Shown here in pieces: positions 42,047 through 50,862 of a stretch of 64,000 nt of DNA. This DNA is from Promicromonospora iranensis. Lineage in GTDB: Bacteria; Actinomycetota; Actinomycetes; Actinomycetales; Cellulomonadaceae. Each line of letters begins with the position of its first letter. The stretch's first letter is position 1. The stretch is from contig NZ_JAJQMN010000014.1 of NCBI RefSeq assembly GCF_028994775.1, forward strand, positions 53,522 to 117,521. The letters run 5' to 3'. The notes beneath the pieces were generated by a model. The model did no database searches, was not told where the DNA came from, and saw only the letters and a program-made list of their open reading frames with translations. A program made the translations under genes and the position numbers.

Positions 42047-43222
42047 ATGCTTGAGCTCGCCGCCCAGCTGCTCGAACGCACCCGCCGTCGGATCCCGTTC
42101 GTGACGGCCACCGTCACGAACGTGGCCGGCAGCGCACCCCGGCAGCCCGGCTCGTCGCTCGTGGTCGACGCCGACGGCGCGGTGCTGGGCAACGTGTCCG
42201 GCGGGTGCGTCGACGCCGCCGTGCACGACGCCTGTCAGGAGATGCTCGCCGGGGACCACCAGCCCCAGGTCCTGCGGTTCGGGTACACCGACGCCGACGC
42301 GATCGGCGTCGGCCTGACCTGCGGCGGAACCATCGAGCTCCTGCTGTGCCACCACGACCCGGCCACCGAACCGGGGCTGGAAGCGGCCCTCCTCGACGCC
42401 ACCCGGGACGAGTCGGTCGCCCTGGCCACGGTGGTGCGCGGCCCCGAGGCGCACCTGGGCCGGACGATCGTCGTGCGTCCCGGTCAGCCCAGCCAGGGAA
42501 CTCTCGGCGACGAGCTGCTCGACCAGGTCGCCGGGGCGCAGGCGGCGGACGTGCTGCATGCCGGCCAGAGCGGCACGGTCGAGATCGGGGTGGCCGACAG
42601 CTACTGCCGGGAGCCCATGACGCTGCTGGTGGAGTCCTGCGCCCCGGCGCCGCGGATGCTCGTCTTCGGCGCCATCGACCACGCCGCCGCGCTGGCCCGG
42701 CTCGGCACCTTCCTCGGGTACCGGGTGACGGTCTGCGACGCCCGGCCCACGTTCGCCACCCCGGAGCGGTTCCCGGGCGCGGAGGTCGTCGTGGAATGGC
42801 CGCACCGCCATCTCGGGGCCCAGGCCGAGGCCGGGCTGCTCGACCAGCGCACCGTCGTCTGCGTGCTCACCCACGACCCCAAGTTCGACGTGCCGCTCCT
42901 GACCGCCGCCCTGCGCCTGCCCGTGGCGTACGTCGGGGCCATGGGCTCTCGCCGCACCCACGAGGAACGCCTGGCCCGGCTCCGCGACGCAGGCCTGAAC
43001 GATCACGAGCTGGGTCGGCTGCACTCACCGATCGGGCTCGACCTCGGTGCCCGCACCCCGCAGGAGACCGCATTGTCGATCGCGGCGGAAATCATCGCGA
43101 ACCGGCACGACGGCTCCGGCGTACCCCTGAGCACCGGGGTCCCGATCCACCGCGAAGTCATCCAGCACGACATCACCCACCGCAGCGTCCCGTCACCGCG
43201 CCCGCTCACGCACAGCAGCTAG
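42047..43222 (+). CDS. XdhC/CoxI-family molybdenum cofactor insertion protein
   Basis: 391 residues. N-terminal XdhC domain (TNVAGSAPRQPGSSLVVDADGAVLG..SGGCVD) and C-terminal Rossmann domain (RMLVFGAIDHAAALARLGTFLGYRVTVCDAR, YVGAMGSRRTHEERLARL). Proteins of this family (PaoD in E. coli) bind, sulfurate and insert the Mo cofactor into the large subunit before Tat export. It lies between paoB2 and paoC2, not at the operon end as in E. coli. The first pao operon has no such gene, so this protein may serve both. Confidence 0.9.
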   Translation: MLELAAQLLERTRRRIPFVTATVTNVAGSAPRQPGSSLVVDADGAVLGNVSGGCVDAAVHDACQEMLAGDHQPQVLRFGYTDADAIGVGLTCGGTIELLLCHHDPATEPGLEAALLDATRDESVALATVVRGPEAHLGRTIVVRPGQPSQGTLGDELLDQVAGAQAADVLHAGQSGTVEIGVADSYCREPMTLLVESCAPAPRMLVFGAIDHAAALARLGTFLGYRVTVCDARPTFATPERFPGAEVVVEWPHRHLGAQAEAGLLDQRTVVCVLTHDPKFDVPLLTAALRLPVAYVGAMGSRRTHEERLARLRDAGLNDHELGRLHSPIGLDLGARTPQETALSIAAEIIANRHDGSGVPLSTGVPIHREVIQHDITHRSVPSPRPLTHSS

Positions 43223-43233
43223 AAGGAGCCACG

Positions 43234-45519
43234 ATGCCCCGTTCCCCCGTAGGACGCGAGATCGACCGCGTCGACGGCAGACTGAAGGTCACCGGCGCGG
43301 CCGAGTACTCCGGTGACTACCGCGCCCCCGAGCGCGCCGCCGACCTCGCCCACGCCCACCTCGTCACCAGCACCATCGCGCGAGGCACCATCACCCGGAT
43401 CGACACCGCCGCCGCACTGGCCTCCCCCGGGGTGCTGCGCGTGTACGCCGCGCCGGAGCCCATCGAGCGCCTGGCGCTGTACGGAGTCACCGGCCAGGCC
43501 GCCGGCTTCACCGAGCCCTACATCCCGCTGCAGACCGCGGCGGTCCGTTTTTACGGCCAGGCCATAGCGATGGTTGTCGCCGAGACCCCCGAGCAGGCAC
43601 GCGACGCCGCGGCGCTGGTCACCGCGACCTACGCCGCCCAGCCGCCGCGCACCTCGATCGCGGACGAGCCGCACGTGCCCGCCGGCCCCACCATCAGCGG
43701 GTCGCCGAGCAGCCTCGACATCCTGGCTCCTGGCGTCGAGTCGATCGACGCCGCGCTCGCCGCCAGCGACGTCGTGGTGGAGGCCGAGTTCCACCAGAAC
43801 GTGCAGCACCACGTCGGGATGGAGCCTCACGCGGTCCTCGCCGTCTGGGAGGAACCGGACCGCGTCACCATCTACGCCGGCGCGCAGATCCCCGCGGCGT
43901 ATGCGCTCGGGATGGCACAGCGGCTCGGTCTGCTGCCCCAGAACGTCCGACTGATCACGAAGTACGTGGGTGGCGGGTTCGGCGCCCGCGTCGTCCTGTG
44001 GAGCGATACGCCCCTGGCCGCTGCCGCGGCCCGTGAGCTCGGCCGGCCGGTCCGGCTGGTCCTCACCCGGGAACAGATGTTCACCCTGACCGGCCACCGT
44101 TCGCACCTCACGCAGACCGTCAGGCTGGGCGCCTCCCGGCGGGGAGTGCTCAACGCGGTCAGCCACCGGAGCATCGCCGAGCGTCCGAGCACCATGTCGT
44201 TCACCATGACTCCGGCCCACTCCACGTCGGACGCGCTCTACCGCACACCGAACCTGCACGTCGACGCTCAGCTGGCCGTCCTCGACATCCCCGGGAGCCG
44301 GGCGATGCGCGGCCCCAACGAGGCACCCGGGTCCTTCGCCCTGGAGACGGCGATGGACGAGCTGGCCATCGCCACCGGCGTCGACCCCGTGGAGCTGCGG
44401 CTGCGCAACCACGCCACCACCCACCCCGTCTCGGGGCTGCCCTGGTCGAGCAAGCACCTGGAGGAGTGCTACCGCGTCGGGGCGGAACGCTTCGGCTGGT
44501 CCGCCCGCAGCAGCAGGCCCCGCTCACGTGTCGACGGGCAGTGGCTGTACGGCACCGGCATGGCGACCGCCATCTACCCTGCGGCACGCCGGACCGGGTT
44601 CGCCGTCCGGGTCCAGCTGCGCAACGACGACACCGCGGTGGTGTCCACGGGCACCTCGGACCTCGGCACCGGCGCGACGACCATGGTGGCGATCTCCGGC
44701 GCCGATGCCCTGGGCATCCCGCTGGCGCGGGTGACGCCCGAGATCGGTGACACCTACCTTCCCCCGGGCGCACCCGCGGTCGGCTCCAGCGGCACGCATG
44801 CCACGGTGCCGCTGGTCGTGGACGCCGCCCGGAACGTCATCGCGGAGCTCAAGCGGCTTGCCGTCACCAGGGACGGGTCGCCCTGGCAGGGAGCGGCCGC
44901 CGAGGACCTGCGCTACGAGCGCGGCATCCTGCACGGGGGCGGCCGCTCGATGACCTTCGGCCGCCTGCTCACCGCCATCGGATCGCGCGGCGTCGACATG
45001 GAGTCCTCTCCGGGAGGCGACCCCATCCCCGGGGTCATCCACCACAGCTTCGGTGCTCACTTCTGCGAGGTACGGGTCAACCGGTTCACCGGCGAGACCC
45101 GCGTCACCCGGTTCACCACCGTCGCCGACGTCGGCCGCGTCATCAATGCCAAGGCCGCTCGCAGCCAGCTCGTCGGCGGCGTCATCTTCGGCATCGGCCA
45201 CGCCCTTCTGGAGGAGAACCACCTCGAGCTCCGCACCGGGCGGCTGGCCAACAGCACCCTGGCCGACTACCTCGTGCCCGTGAACGCCGACGTCCCCGAC
45301 ATCGACGTGGTCATGCTCGACGAGCCCGACCCCCGCCTCACCGGGCCCCTCGGCGACGGCAGCGAGGACGTGGGGACCAGGAGCCTCGGCGCCCGCGGCC
45401 TCGGGGAGATCGGCACGGTCGGCTCGGCGGCCGCGATCGGCAACGCCGTCTTCAACGCCACCGGCGTCCGGTTGCGCGACGTCCCCATCACGCCGGACAA
45501 GCTGATCGAGCACCTATAG
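43234..45519 (+). CDS. paoC: Periplasmic aldehyde oxidoreductase, molybdopterin subunit (operon 2)
   Basis: 761 residues. VDGRLKVTGAAEYSGDY start, EPHAVLAVWEEPDRVTIY, YVGGGFGARVVLWSDTPLAA for Moco binding, active-site loop AMRGPNEAPGSFALETAMDEL, GTSDLGTGATTMVAISGADALGIP, and catalytic glutamate in ARGLGEIGTVG. Active-site loop is canonical, unlike the copy at 34785. No signal peptide. ATG 43234 has AAGGAG five bases upstream; the longer frame upstream is a shadow of the xdhC-like gene. A strong hairpin follows the stop. Confidence 0.92.
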   Translation: MPRSPVGREIDRVDGRLKVTGAAEYSGDYRAPERAADLAHAHLVTSTIARGTITRIDTAAALASPGVLRVYAAPEPIERLALYGVTGQAAGFTEPYIPLQTAAVRFYGQAIAMVVAETPEQARDAAALVTATYAAQPPRTSIADEPHVPAGPTISGSPSSLDILAPGVESIDAALAASDVVVEAEFHQNVQHHVGMEPHAVLAVWEEPDRVTIYAGAQIPAAYALGMAQRLGLLPQNVRLITKYVGGGFGARVVLWSDTPLAAAAARELGRPVRLVLTREQMFTLTGHRSHLTQTVRLGASRRGVLNAVSHRSIAERPSTMSFTMTPAHSTSDALYRTPNLHVDAQLAVLDIPGSRAMRGPNEAPGSFALETAMDELAIATGVDPVELRLRNHATTHPVSGLPWSSKHLEECYRVGAERFGWSARSSRPRSRVDGQWLYGTGMATAIYPAARRTGFAVRVQLRNDDTAVVSTGTSDLGTGATTMVAISGADALGIPLARVTPEIGDTYLPPGAPAVGSSGTHATVPLVVDAARNVIAELKRLAVTRDGSPWQGAAAEDLRYERGILHGGGRSMTFGRLLTAIGSRGVDMESSPGGDPIPGVIHHSFGAHFCEVRVNRFTGETRVTRFTTVADVGRVINAKAARSQLVGGVIFGIGHALLEENHLELRTGRLANSTLADYLVPVNADVPDIDVVMLDEPDPRLTGPLGDGSEDVGTRSLGARGLGEIGTVGSAAAIGNAVFNATGVRLRDVPITPDKLIEHL

Positions 45520-45559
45520 ACGCCCAATTCTCAGGGCACCAGCGCACCTGGCTACGCCC

Positions 45560-45596
45560 GAGGGGCCACCCGATCAACATGATCGGATGGCCCCTC
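45560..45596. terminator. Bidirectional terminator hairpin
   Basis: 17-bp stem with one mismatch (45560-45576 with 45580-45596) and a 3-nt loop, between the convergent paoC2 (+) and MpaB-like (-) genes. Confidence 0.8.
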
Positions 45597-45613
45597 TGCG
45601 GTGTCCGGATGGC

Positions 45614-46795
45614 TCATGGAGCGGCGACATGATCCTGGTAGGCGGCACTGGCATCGCCGAGAACCGCCATGATGCCGCGGAACGCCCGGGCGCCATCCTC
45701 CACGGCCTCCTGCACGGCTCCCGGAACCTGCAGCTGGTAGCGACGGGCCCTCGCCTCTCCCGCCGCGAGCAGCGGTAGCACGGAGGTGACGGGCGACTCC
45801 GCGATGCCCAGCCCCGCCGCAGCGTCTCCGTGGTACCGGCCGGCCAGGGCGTTCAGCAGGTCGCGCCAGCCCGACGCGTCCAGCGGCGACTGCGGCAGGG
45901 CGGCGAGGTTGGCCGTCGCCGCGTCGAACAGGGCGGCGACGAGCGCCCGGCTGTTCTCGTCCGGCGCGGCGGACGTCGAGTCGAGCAGGTCGAGCAGCTC
46001 GCCGGCCTGCTGGTGGTCCTCGATGCCGAGGAAGAACTCCTCGTCCAGGCCGAGCAGGTGGCCCACGTACCACCAGTAGCGGTAGAGGCGGGACTGCTCC
46101 TCGTCCGTGAGCCGGTAGCCGATGCCCTCCAGGAACGTGAACGGCACCACCGTGAAGTCCAGCCAGGTACGTGCCACGTCGGCCTGGTTGATCGGTACGC
46201 CCCACTGGCCGGCGTCCCAGCCGTGCGCCGTGGCCGTGGCCCGCACCCGTGCGTGCAGCAACCGGACCTGCACGGTCTGCACGTAGCCGGGAGCGCCGTG
46301 CCGTAGGCCACGGGGCAGGACGACCGAGGCGTTCCACAGCCCGGTCTCGGCCAGGCGACGCGGTGCCGCCGTGGTCAGCCGCCCGGTACCCACGAGCAGC
46401 CTCGCGATCGCCGGCGACCGGTAGGTGTGGGCCAGCGAACCACCCACGAAGGCGAGGCTGCGCCAGTGCGGCGGCACGGCGAGCGAGGTCCGGTCCCCCT
46501 CGTCCAGCAGCTCCGCCGAGACCCAGCCGTGCACGGCCTCGGTGTGGGCGAGAAGCGCGGCGACGGCCGGCGGGGCGTCCGGCACGCTCGCCCGGCCCTC
46601 GGCGAGGCCGCGTCCGAGGGCGGCGCGGGCGGGCCGGCCGAGCTGGTCGAACTCGGCGATGACGGCGTCGGCCAGAGGATCCCCCGCCTGGAGCGCCCGC
46701 AGCATGAGGTCGACGCGATCGCCGTGGCGGGTCCGGGCCGCCGCGAGGTCGACGGCCCGATCGGGCACCGGCAAGGCATTCTTCGAAACAGTCAT
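45614..46795 (-). CDS. MpaB-family (DUF2236-like) oxygenase-type protein
   Basis: 393 residues, all-helical. The pattern FVGGSLAHTYRSPAIARLLVGTGRLT...RRLAETGLWNASVV, then QADVARTWLDFTVVPFTFLEGIGYRLTDEEQSRLYRYWWYVGHLLGL, matches the MpaB/latex-clearing-protein-like family, whose studied members are haem or metal oxygenases cleaving isoprenoid chains. Haem ligands cannot be proven from sequence alone. ATG 46795 was chosen without a strong ribosome site; GTG 46831 is in frame but its AGGAGG is only two bases away. An oxygenase of this type next to a carotenoid-family protein may be meaningful. Confidence 0.7.
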   Translation of the reverse strand: MTVSKNALPVPDRAVDLAAARTRHGDRVDLMLRALQAGDPLADAVIAEFDQLGRPARAALGRGLAEGRASVPDAPPAVAALLAHTEAVHGWVSAELLDEGDRTSLAVPPHWRSLAFVGGSLAHTYRSPAIARLLVGTGRLTTAAPRRLAETGLWNASVVLPRGLRHGAPGYVQTVQVRLLHARVRATATAHGWDAGQWGVPINQADVARTWLDFTVVPFTFLEGIGYRLTDEEQSRLYRYWWYVGHLLGLDEEFFLGIEDHQQAGELLDLLDSTSAAPDENSRALVAALFDAATANLAALPQSPLDASGWRDLLNALAGRYHGDAAAGLGIAESPVTSVLPLLAAGEARARRYQLQVPGAVQEAVEDGARAFRGIMAVLGDASAAYQDHVAAP

Positions 46796-46936
46796 GAAGT
46801 CATCCAAGCCGCCCCACCGAACGCCATCCACGGCCTCCTGATCCCCCTCTCCGTCCGTCCGACAGGATCGTCCCGGTGGAGTCCGCGAGCATGCCGCGGG
46901 GTGGTCAGTCTGGTGTGGGCGGGACAGGCCGGGTTC

Positions 46937-47491
46937 TCAGGCGGCGGCGTTGATGACGCCGCTGATGATGAGGGCGGTGAGCGTGGTCCAGGCGATGATC
47001 GCCGCGGCCTGCCAGATCAGGATGCGGACCTTGCCGACGCCGGAGGCAGCGAGCATGGTGGCGGTGAAGTGGGTGGGCAGCAGCAGCGGGCCGAGCAGGC
47101 TCACACCCGGGACGCCGTAGCGCTCGTAGGCACGCTGGAACTTCGCGCGGCGTGCGGCGCTGCGGGAGTCCGCGTCCTCGACGGGCGCGGCCATCAGGAC
47201 GGTCTCGCCACCCGCCGGCACTCCGGCCCGCGCGGCCACCTTCGTCCGGTGCCGGGTCACGACGGCGTTGCGCGCACCCGAGCTGAGCAGCACGAGCGCG
47301 GCGACGACCAGGAAGTTGCCGGCCATCGCGGCGACCGCGGCCACGAACGGGTTGATCCCACCGATGATCCCGATCGCCACCCCGCCCTCGCCCTCGACGA
47401 ACGGGATGGCTCCCGCGACGGCGACGATCAGCGGCTGGACGACCTCGGGTACCTGCCCGACAAGGTCCTGGAGGTTGTCGATGAGGCTCAT
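46937..47491 (-). CDS. Small multidrug-export-family-like membrane protein (copy 1)
   Basis: 184 residues, four or so membrane helices with a basic cytoplasmic loop in the middle (RHRTKVAARAG...SAARRAKFQRAYERYG). Pattern AIPFVEGEGGVAIGIIGGINPF recalls the P-x-x-E-x-x-G-x-x-P core of the putative small multi-drug export family; drug export has not been shown for most members. ATG 47491 has AGGAG upstream. Paralogue of the gene at 47672 on the same strand, separated by 180 bp. Confidence 0.65.
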   Translation of the reverse strand: MSLIDNLQDLVGQVPEVVQPLIVAVAGAIPFVEGEGGVAIGIIGGINPFVAAVAAMAGNFLVVAALVLLSSGARNAVVTRHRTKVAARAGVPAGGETVLMAAPVEDADSRSAARRAKFQRAYERYGVPGVSLLGPLLLPTHFTATMLAASGVGKVRILIWQAAAIIAWTTLTALIISGVINAAA

Positions 47492-47607
47492 GGTGTGCTC
47501 CTGTCGGTGTGGGTACCGGGGTGTCCCCCGTGCTGAACCCAGTCCACCGCGTGGGAACGCCGCTCAGAAGTGCCTGCCTGTCACCACCATCCGGGGCGAA
47601 CACACGC

Positions 47608-47635
47608 CGCGGCCATGACATGTGTCATGGCCGCG
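47608..47635. repeat. 28-bp perfect palindrome between the paralogues
   Basis: Arms 47608-47620 (CGCGGCCATGACA) and 47623-47635 with a 2-nt centre. It lies 36 bp after the stop of the upstream paralogue (47672). Either a terminator whose loop is the TGACATGTGTCA region or an operator for the downstream gene. Confidence 0.6.
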
Positions 47636-47671
47636 ACCCACTGCTTGAGCGTGCCCCCGACCGTGCCCGCC

Positions 47672-48247
47672 TCAGCCGACGTTGTAGACCACGAGCAGGG
47701 CGAGCCAGGCGCTCACTGTCGAGATCGCGGTCCACAGGGTGATCGCGATGCCCTGCCACAGCAGTACCCAGGGTTTGGACACACCGCCGGCGACCAGCAG
47801 CGCGGCGGTGAACTGGGTAGGCATCGCGAGAGGGCCCAGAAGGCTCGCCCCGGGCACTCCGTACCGATTGAGGTAGCGCCGGAAACGTTCCTTGCCCTTC
47901 GATTCCGGCTTTTCCTTGGCGGGCGCCTCCTCCGCCGCGGCCCCGCTCGACACCGTCGGGGTCACCGAGACACCCACCGTCTCTCGTCGCTCCCGACGGG
48001 CGAGGGTCGCTGTACGCACCCGGCTGCTGAGGGTGACGATCAGGAAGACGCAGAGGAAGTTGCCCCCGGCAGCGGCGATCCCGGCCACAATCGGATTGAG
48101 GCCGCCGAGCACCCCGACCATCGTCGCGAGCTCACCCTCGACGAAGGGCACGGCGCCGGCCAACGCGACGATCAGGGGTTGGACCACCTCGGGAACGTCC
48201 GCGACAAGATCTCGGAATCCCTGGACCAATGGTTCGACCGGGTTCAC
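47672..48247 (-). CDS. Small multidrug-export-family-like membrane protein (copy 2)
   Basis: 191 residues; same layout as copy 1: EVVQPLIVALAGAVPFVEGELATMVGVLGGLNPIVAGIAAAGGNFLCVFLIVTL, a charged loop (AEEAPAKEKPESKGKERFRRYLNRYGVPGASLLGPLAMPTQF in two parts), then two C-terminal helices. The shared YGVPG-SLLGPL-PT-FTA core shows recent common origin. Start GTG 48247 has GAAGAGAG upstream. Function is inferred from family resemblance only. Confidence 0.65.
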   Translation of the reverse strand: MNPVEPLVQGFRDLVADVPEVVQPLIVALAGAVPFVEGELATMVGVLGGLNPIVAGIAAAGGNFLCVFLIVTLSSRVRTATLARRERRETVGVSVTPTVSSGAAAEEAPAKEKPESKGKERFRRYLNRYGVPGASLLGPLAMPTQFTAALLVAGGVSKPWVLLWQGIAITLWTAISTVSAWLALLVVYNVG

Positions 48248-48321
48248 TGTGTTCTCTCTTCCAGTGCTGGGCGCGCCCGTGATCCGGGTACACCAAGTAC
48301 GCGTGGTTGGTGATGAGGATC

Positions 48322-48337
48322 CGGGCGGAGCCGCCCG
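48322..48337. repeat. Short inverted repeat
   Basis: CGGGCGG (48322-48328) and CCGCCCG (48331-48337) just after the GPP34 stop; possibly a weak terminator. Confidence 0.3.
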
Positions 48338-48370
48338 TGGAGACTTCCGGCTCCCGCCGGTGAAAGGTGA

Positions 48371-49093
48371 TCAGTCAGGCTGCGTGAACGTCGCGACAGT
48401 CGTCGCGAACGCGGTCCCGACGACCTGCGCGACGAGAGCGCTCAGGATGACGTCGGAGGCGGCCTTCGCGCCCCAGTCGCCGCGCTCGAACTTCTTGCCG
48501 CGCGTGTAGACGTCGCCGGACCACGGGATATCGGCATCCATCGCGGCCAGGTTCTTGCTCGCCGAGAGCAGCGCGATCAGCACGGCGGTCCCGGCATCAG
48601 GTTCAGTGCCGTCCACCAGAGCCGCCCGGACCGGGACGAGCAGCCGGTCCCGCGTATCGGTGTCTCCGCCCTTGAGCGCGTGCGTCGGGATGAAGCCAAG
48701 GAAACGGCGCGGCTCCCGGCGGATATCCCCTCGAGCGACGAGCCGGTTCAACGTGCTCTCTCTCGACCGGGCGCCGATGTCGGCCACGAGCCCTCTGATC
48801 CCCGTCGCGGATTCCGGGACCCGCTCCCATGCTGCGCGCAGGAGCGAGTCCTCAGGAGCGTGGCCGACGGCGCGAACGCGGCGCTTTCTGTCGTCGAGCT
48901 CGATGTGCCCTCTCGCGACGAGCTCGACGAGCATCGCGCCGCCGAGCGTGTACATCAGCGGCTGACCCTCGCCGGCGATGGCGCCGCTGCGGGGGTCGAA
49001 CAGGAGAAGCATGACGGCCTCCGGCAGCGTCATGTCCGCACCAAGGATGGCGCCTGTGTCGTCCGGTCGAGGGCCTGCGGCTGGGTCGGTCAT
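48371..49093 (-). CDS. GPP34 (GOLPH3-like) family protein
   Basis: 240 residues. Opening MTLPEAVMLLLFDPRSG, then LGGAMLVELVARGHIELDDRKRRVRAVG and GDIRREPRRFLGFIPTHAL match the GOLPH3/GPP34 fold that binds phosphoinositides in eukaryotes. In actinobacteria its role is unknown. ATG 49093 overlaps the MerR stop (ATGA) and a GGAG lies just upstream, so it is translated together with the regulator. That coupling suggests it is the main output of the MerR. Confidence 0.85.
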   Translation of the reverse strand: MTDPAAGPRPDDTGAILGADMTLPEAVMLLLFDPRSGAIAGEGQPLMYTLGGAMLVELVARGHIELDDRKRRVRAVGHAPEDSLLRAAWERVPESATGIRGLVADIGARSRESTLNRLVARGDIRREPRRFLGFIPTHALKGGDTDTRDRLLVPVRAALVDGTEPDAGTAVLIALLSASKNLAAMDADIPWSGDVYTRGKKFERGDWGAKAASDVILSALVAQVVGTAFATTVATFTQPD

Positions 49094-49872
49094 TGTGATG
49101 CTCCGTCGGTAGCGCCACGGGAAGGTTCAGCTCCCCGCCGGGGATCCGGGTCGGTTGCCGAGCCGGTCGTCGCGATCGCGTGCGCTCGTCGCAGCACCTC
49201 GATCTGGATGGGGTGATACAGATCGCCGATCGCCTGCGAGACCGTGCTGGCCGTGCGCTCGGCGCTGTGCGTCGAGAAACGGGTGGGGTCAGCCACCACT
49301 TGAAACGCGGCCTGTGCCGCAGCGAGCGGACCTGCCATCCGTTCGGCCAGGTCTTGTATCGCCGCATCGTCCGCATCTGCCGGAAGTGCGTCGAACTCGT
49401 CGTCAATGGGGTCGCGCCGGCTCACCAGCTCACGGAGCTCGCCCATCGCGCTCTCGTCGAGGACCTGACCGTAGACGAGGATCATGGCGCGGTCGTTGTC
49501 CGAAAGATTCGGCGTGACCGACTCGAATCCGCGGGGAACGTCTATCGGAGCGCGGTGACGCAGGAGCACTGCGAGCTCTGCCCGAACGCGCTGCAGCCGC
49601 TCGATGGTCGCCGCGAGCTCCGCATCGATCAGCCGAATCGCGTCGTCCGGCACCTCGTCGGCGCGACCCATGGTGGCGATCTGGGAGAGCGGAAGCCCGA
49701 GATCGCTCAGCCTCTTGATCTGCAGCAGCCGGATGAGGTGCGCCGTCTCGTACTGCTTGTAGCCGTTCGACATGCGTCGCGGCTCGTCGAGCAACCCCAG
49801 CGCGTGGTAGTGCCGTACAGCCTTGATCGTCGTACCTGCGAGGTCCGCGAGCTGACGTGTACTCCAGGCCAT
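49090..49872 (-). CDS. MerR family transcriptional regulator
   Basis: About 260 residues. N-terminal MerR domain WSTRQLADLAGTTIKAVRHYHALGLLDEPRRMSNGYKQYETAHLIRLLQIKRLSDLGLPLSQI, then a coiled-coil and a long (~180-residue) C-terminal domain with no cysteine metal-binding motif, so not a metal sensor; it may bind an organic ligand. ATG 49872 is used; GTG 49884 is in frame four codons earlier and cannot be excluded. A dyad at 49912-49924 in its promoter is a possible operator. First gene of the operon with GPP34. Confidence 0.85.
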   Translation of the reverse strand: MAWSTRQLADLAGTTIKAVRHYHALGLLDEPRRMSNGYKQYETAHLIRLLQIKRLSDLGLPLSQIATMGRADEVPDDAIRLIDAELAATIERLQRVRAELAVLLRHRAPIDVPRGFESVTPNLSDNDRAMILVYGQVLDESAMGELRELVSRRDPIDDEFDALPADADDAAIQDLAERMAGPLAAAQAAFQVVADPTRFSTHSAERTASTVSQAIGDLYHPIQIEVLRRAHAIATTGSATDPDPRRGAEPSRGATDGASQ

Positions 49873-49900
49873 CGTTCTCACCACCGTTCCGTTGAGAACC

Positions 49901-49931
49901 AGTGAAAACCATGCCCTTGGGACACAGTCAA
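49901..49931 (-). promoter_or_regulatory. Candidate MerR-type promoter
   Basis: Minus strand: TTGACT (49926-49931) and weak -10 options TTTTCA or TTCACT 17-19 bp away, with the near-dyad TGTCCCAAGGGCA (49912-49924) in the spacer, as in MerR-controlled promoters. The -10 is poor, so confidence is low. Confidence 0.4.
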
Positions 49932-50016
49932 CAGGCCACCGACTGTTCGACCTTGCCCCATGGGCACGGCTTCCGCAGCGGAAGGCCGACGTTGTCGACT
50001 GCGTGGCCGATCACCG

Positions 50017-50057
50017 CGGCAGCCGGGTGGAGCCAGGACGGCTCCACCCGGCTGCCG
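50017..50057. terminator. 18-bp perfect hairpin after the SDR gene
   Basis: Arms 50017-50034 and 50040-50057 pair perfectly around a 5-nt loop (AGGAC). It lies 50 bp after the SDR stop at 50107 (minus strand). Confidence 0.75.
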
Positions 50058-50106
50058 GCCAGTGGTCCGCGCCCCCGCACTCAAGAGGGCCGGAGGGCAG
50101 TCCTGG

Positions 50107-50862
50107 TCACTGGAAGACCTGTACCTCGCCGCCGTCCGCGAACAGCTCGCTGCCGGTGATGAAGCTGGACTGGTCGGAGGCCAGGAAGAGGACTGCGTTG
50201 GCGATCTCAGCAGGGTCCGCGGTGCGGCCCAGGGGTGTGCTGCGGGCCATGTCGTCGAGCAGTGCGCCTACCTGTCCTGGCCCCGCAAGGCCGCGGAGCC
50301 CTGGGGTGTCGGTGGGGCCGGGTACCAGGGTGTTGACGCGCAGGCCGCGGGGCGCGAGCTCAGCGGCCCAGACCCGGCTCAGCTGCCGGATCGCTGCCTT
50401 GGTGGCGGAGTAGACACCGAAGCCGGCGATACCGCGGCTCGCTGAGCTGGAGCCGGTGAGCACGATGCTCCCGCCCTCGTTCAGCAGCGGTAGCGCTTTC
50501 TGGACCGTGAAGACGGTGCCTCGCACGTTGATCCCGAAGGTGTGGTCGAAGGCCTCGGGGGTGAGCGAGTCCAGGGGCTGTTCCGCCTCGCCACCGCCGG
50601 CGTTCGCGAAGAGAATGTCGAGCCGGTTTCCGTCGTCAGCAATCCGCCCGAACAGCCGGTCGAGGTCGTCCAGGTCGGAGATGTCGTTCTGGATCGCAAC
50701 TGCCCGGTCACCCAACGACTCGGCGGCGGCTTCGAGCTCCAGCTTGCGGCGTCCGGTGAGGTAGACGTGCGCGCCCTCGGCGATGAAGCGCTCGGCGGTG
50801 GCGCGGCCGATGCCCGTGCTCGCGCCGGTCACCAGAGCGACCTTGCCAGTCAGCTGTCCCAT
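50107..50862 (-). CDS. Short-chain dehydrogenase/reductase (classical)
   Basis: 251 residues, classical SDR. LVTGASTGIGRATAERF at the N-terminus, NAGGGEAE, catalytic serine in VLTGSSSASRG, YSATK as Y-x-x-x-K, and C-terminal FITGSELFADGG. Unlike the SDRs at 23-31 kb it is of the FabG-like type. ATG 50862 has AGAGGA upstream. Divergent from the TetR at 51005 with a double operator between them, so probably repressed by it. Confidence 0.92.
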   Translation of the reverse strand: MGQLTGKVALVTGASTGIGRATAERFIAEGAHVYLTGRRKLELEAAAESLGDRAVAIQNDISDLDDLDRLFGRIADDGNRLDILFANAGGGEAEQPLDSLTPEAFDHTFGINVRGTVFTVQKALPLLNEGGSIVLTGSSSASRGIAGFGVYSATKAAIRQLSRVWAAELAPRGLRVNTLVPGPTDTPGLRGLAGPGQVGALLDDMARSTPLGRTADPAEIANAVLFLASDQSSFITGSELFADGGEVQVFQ

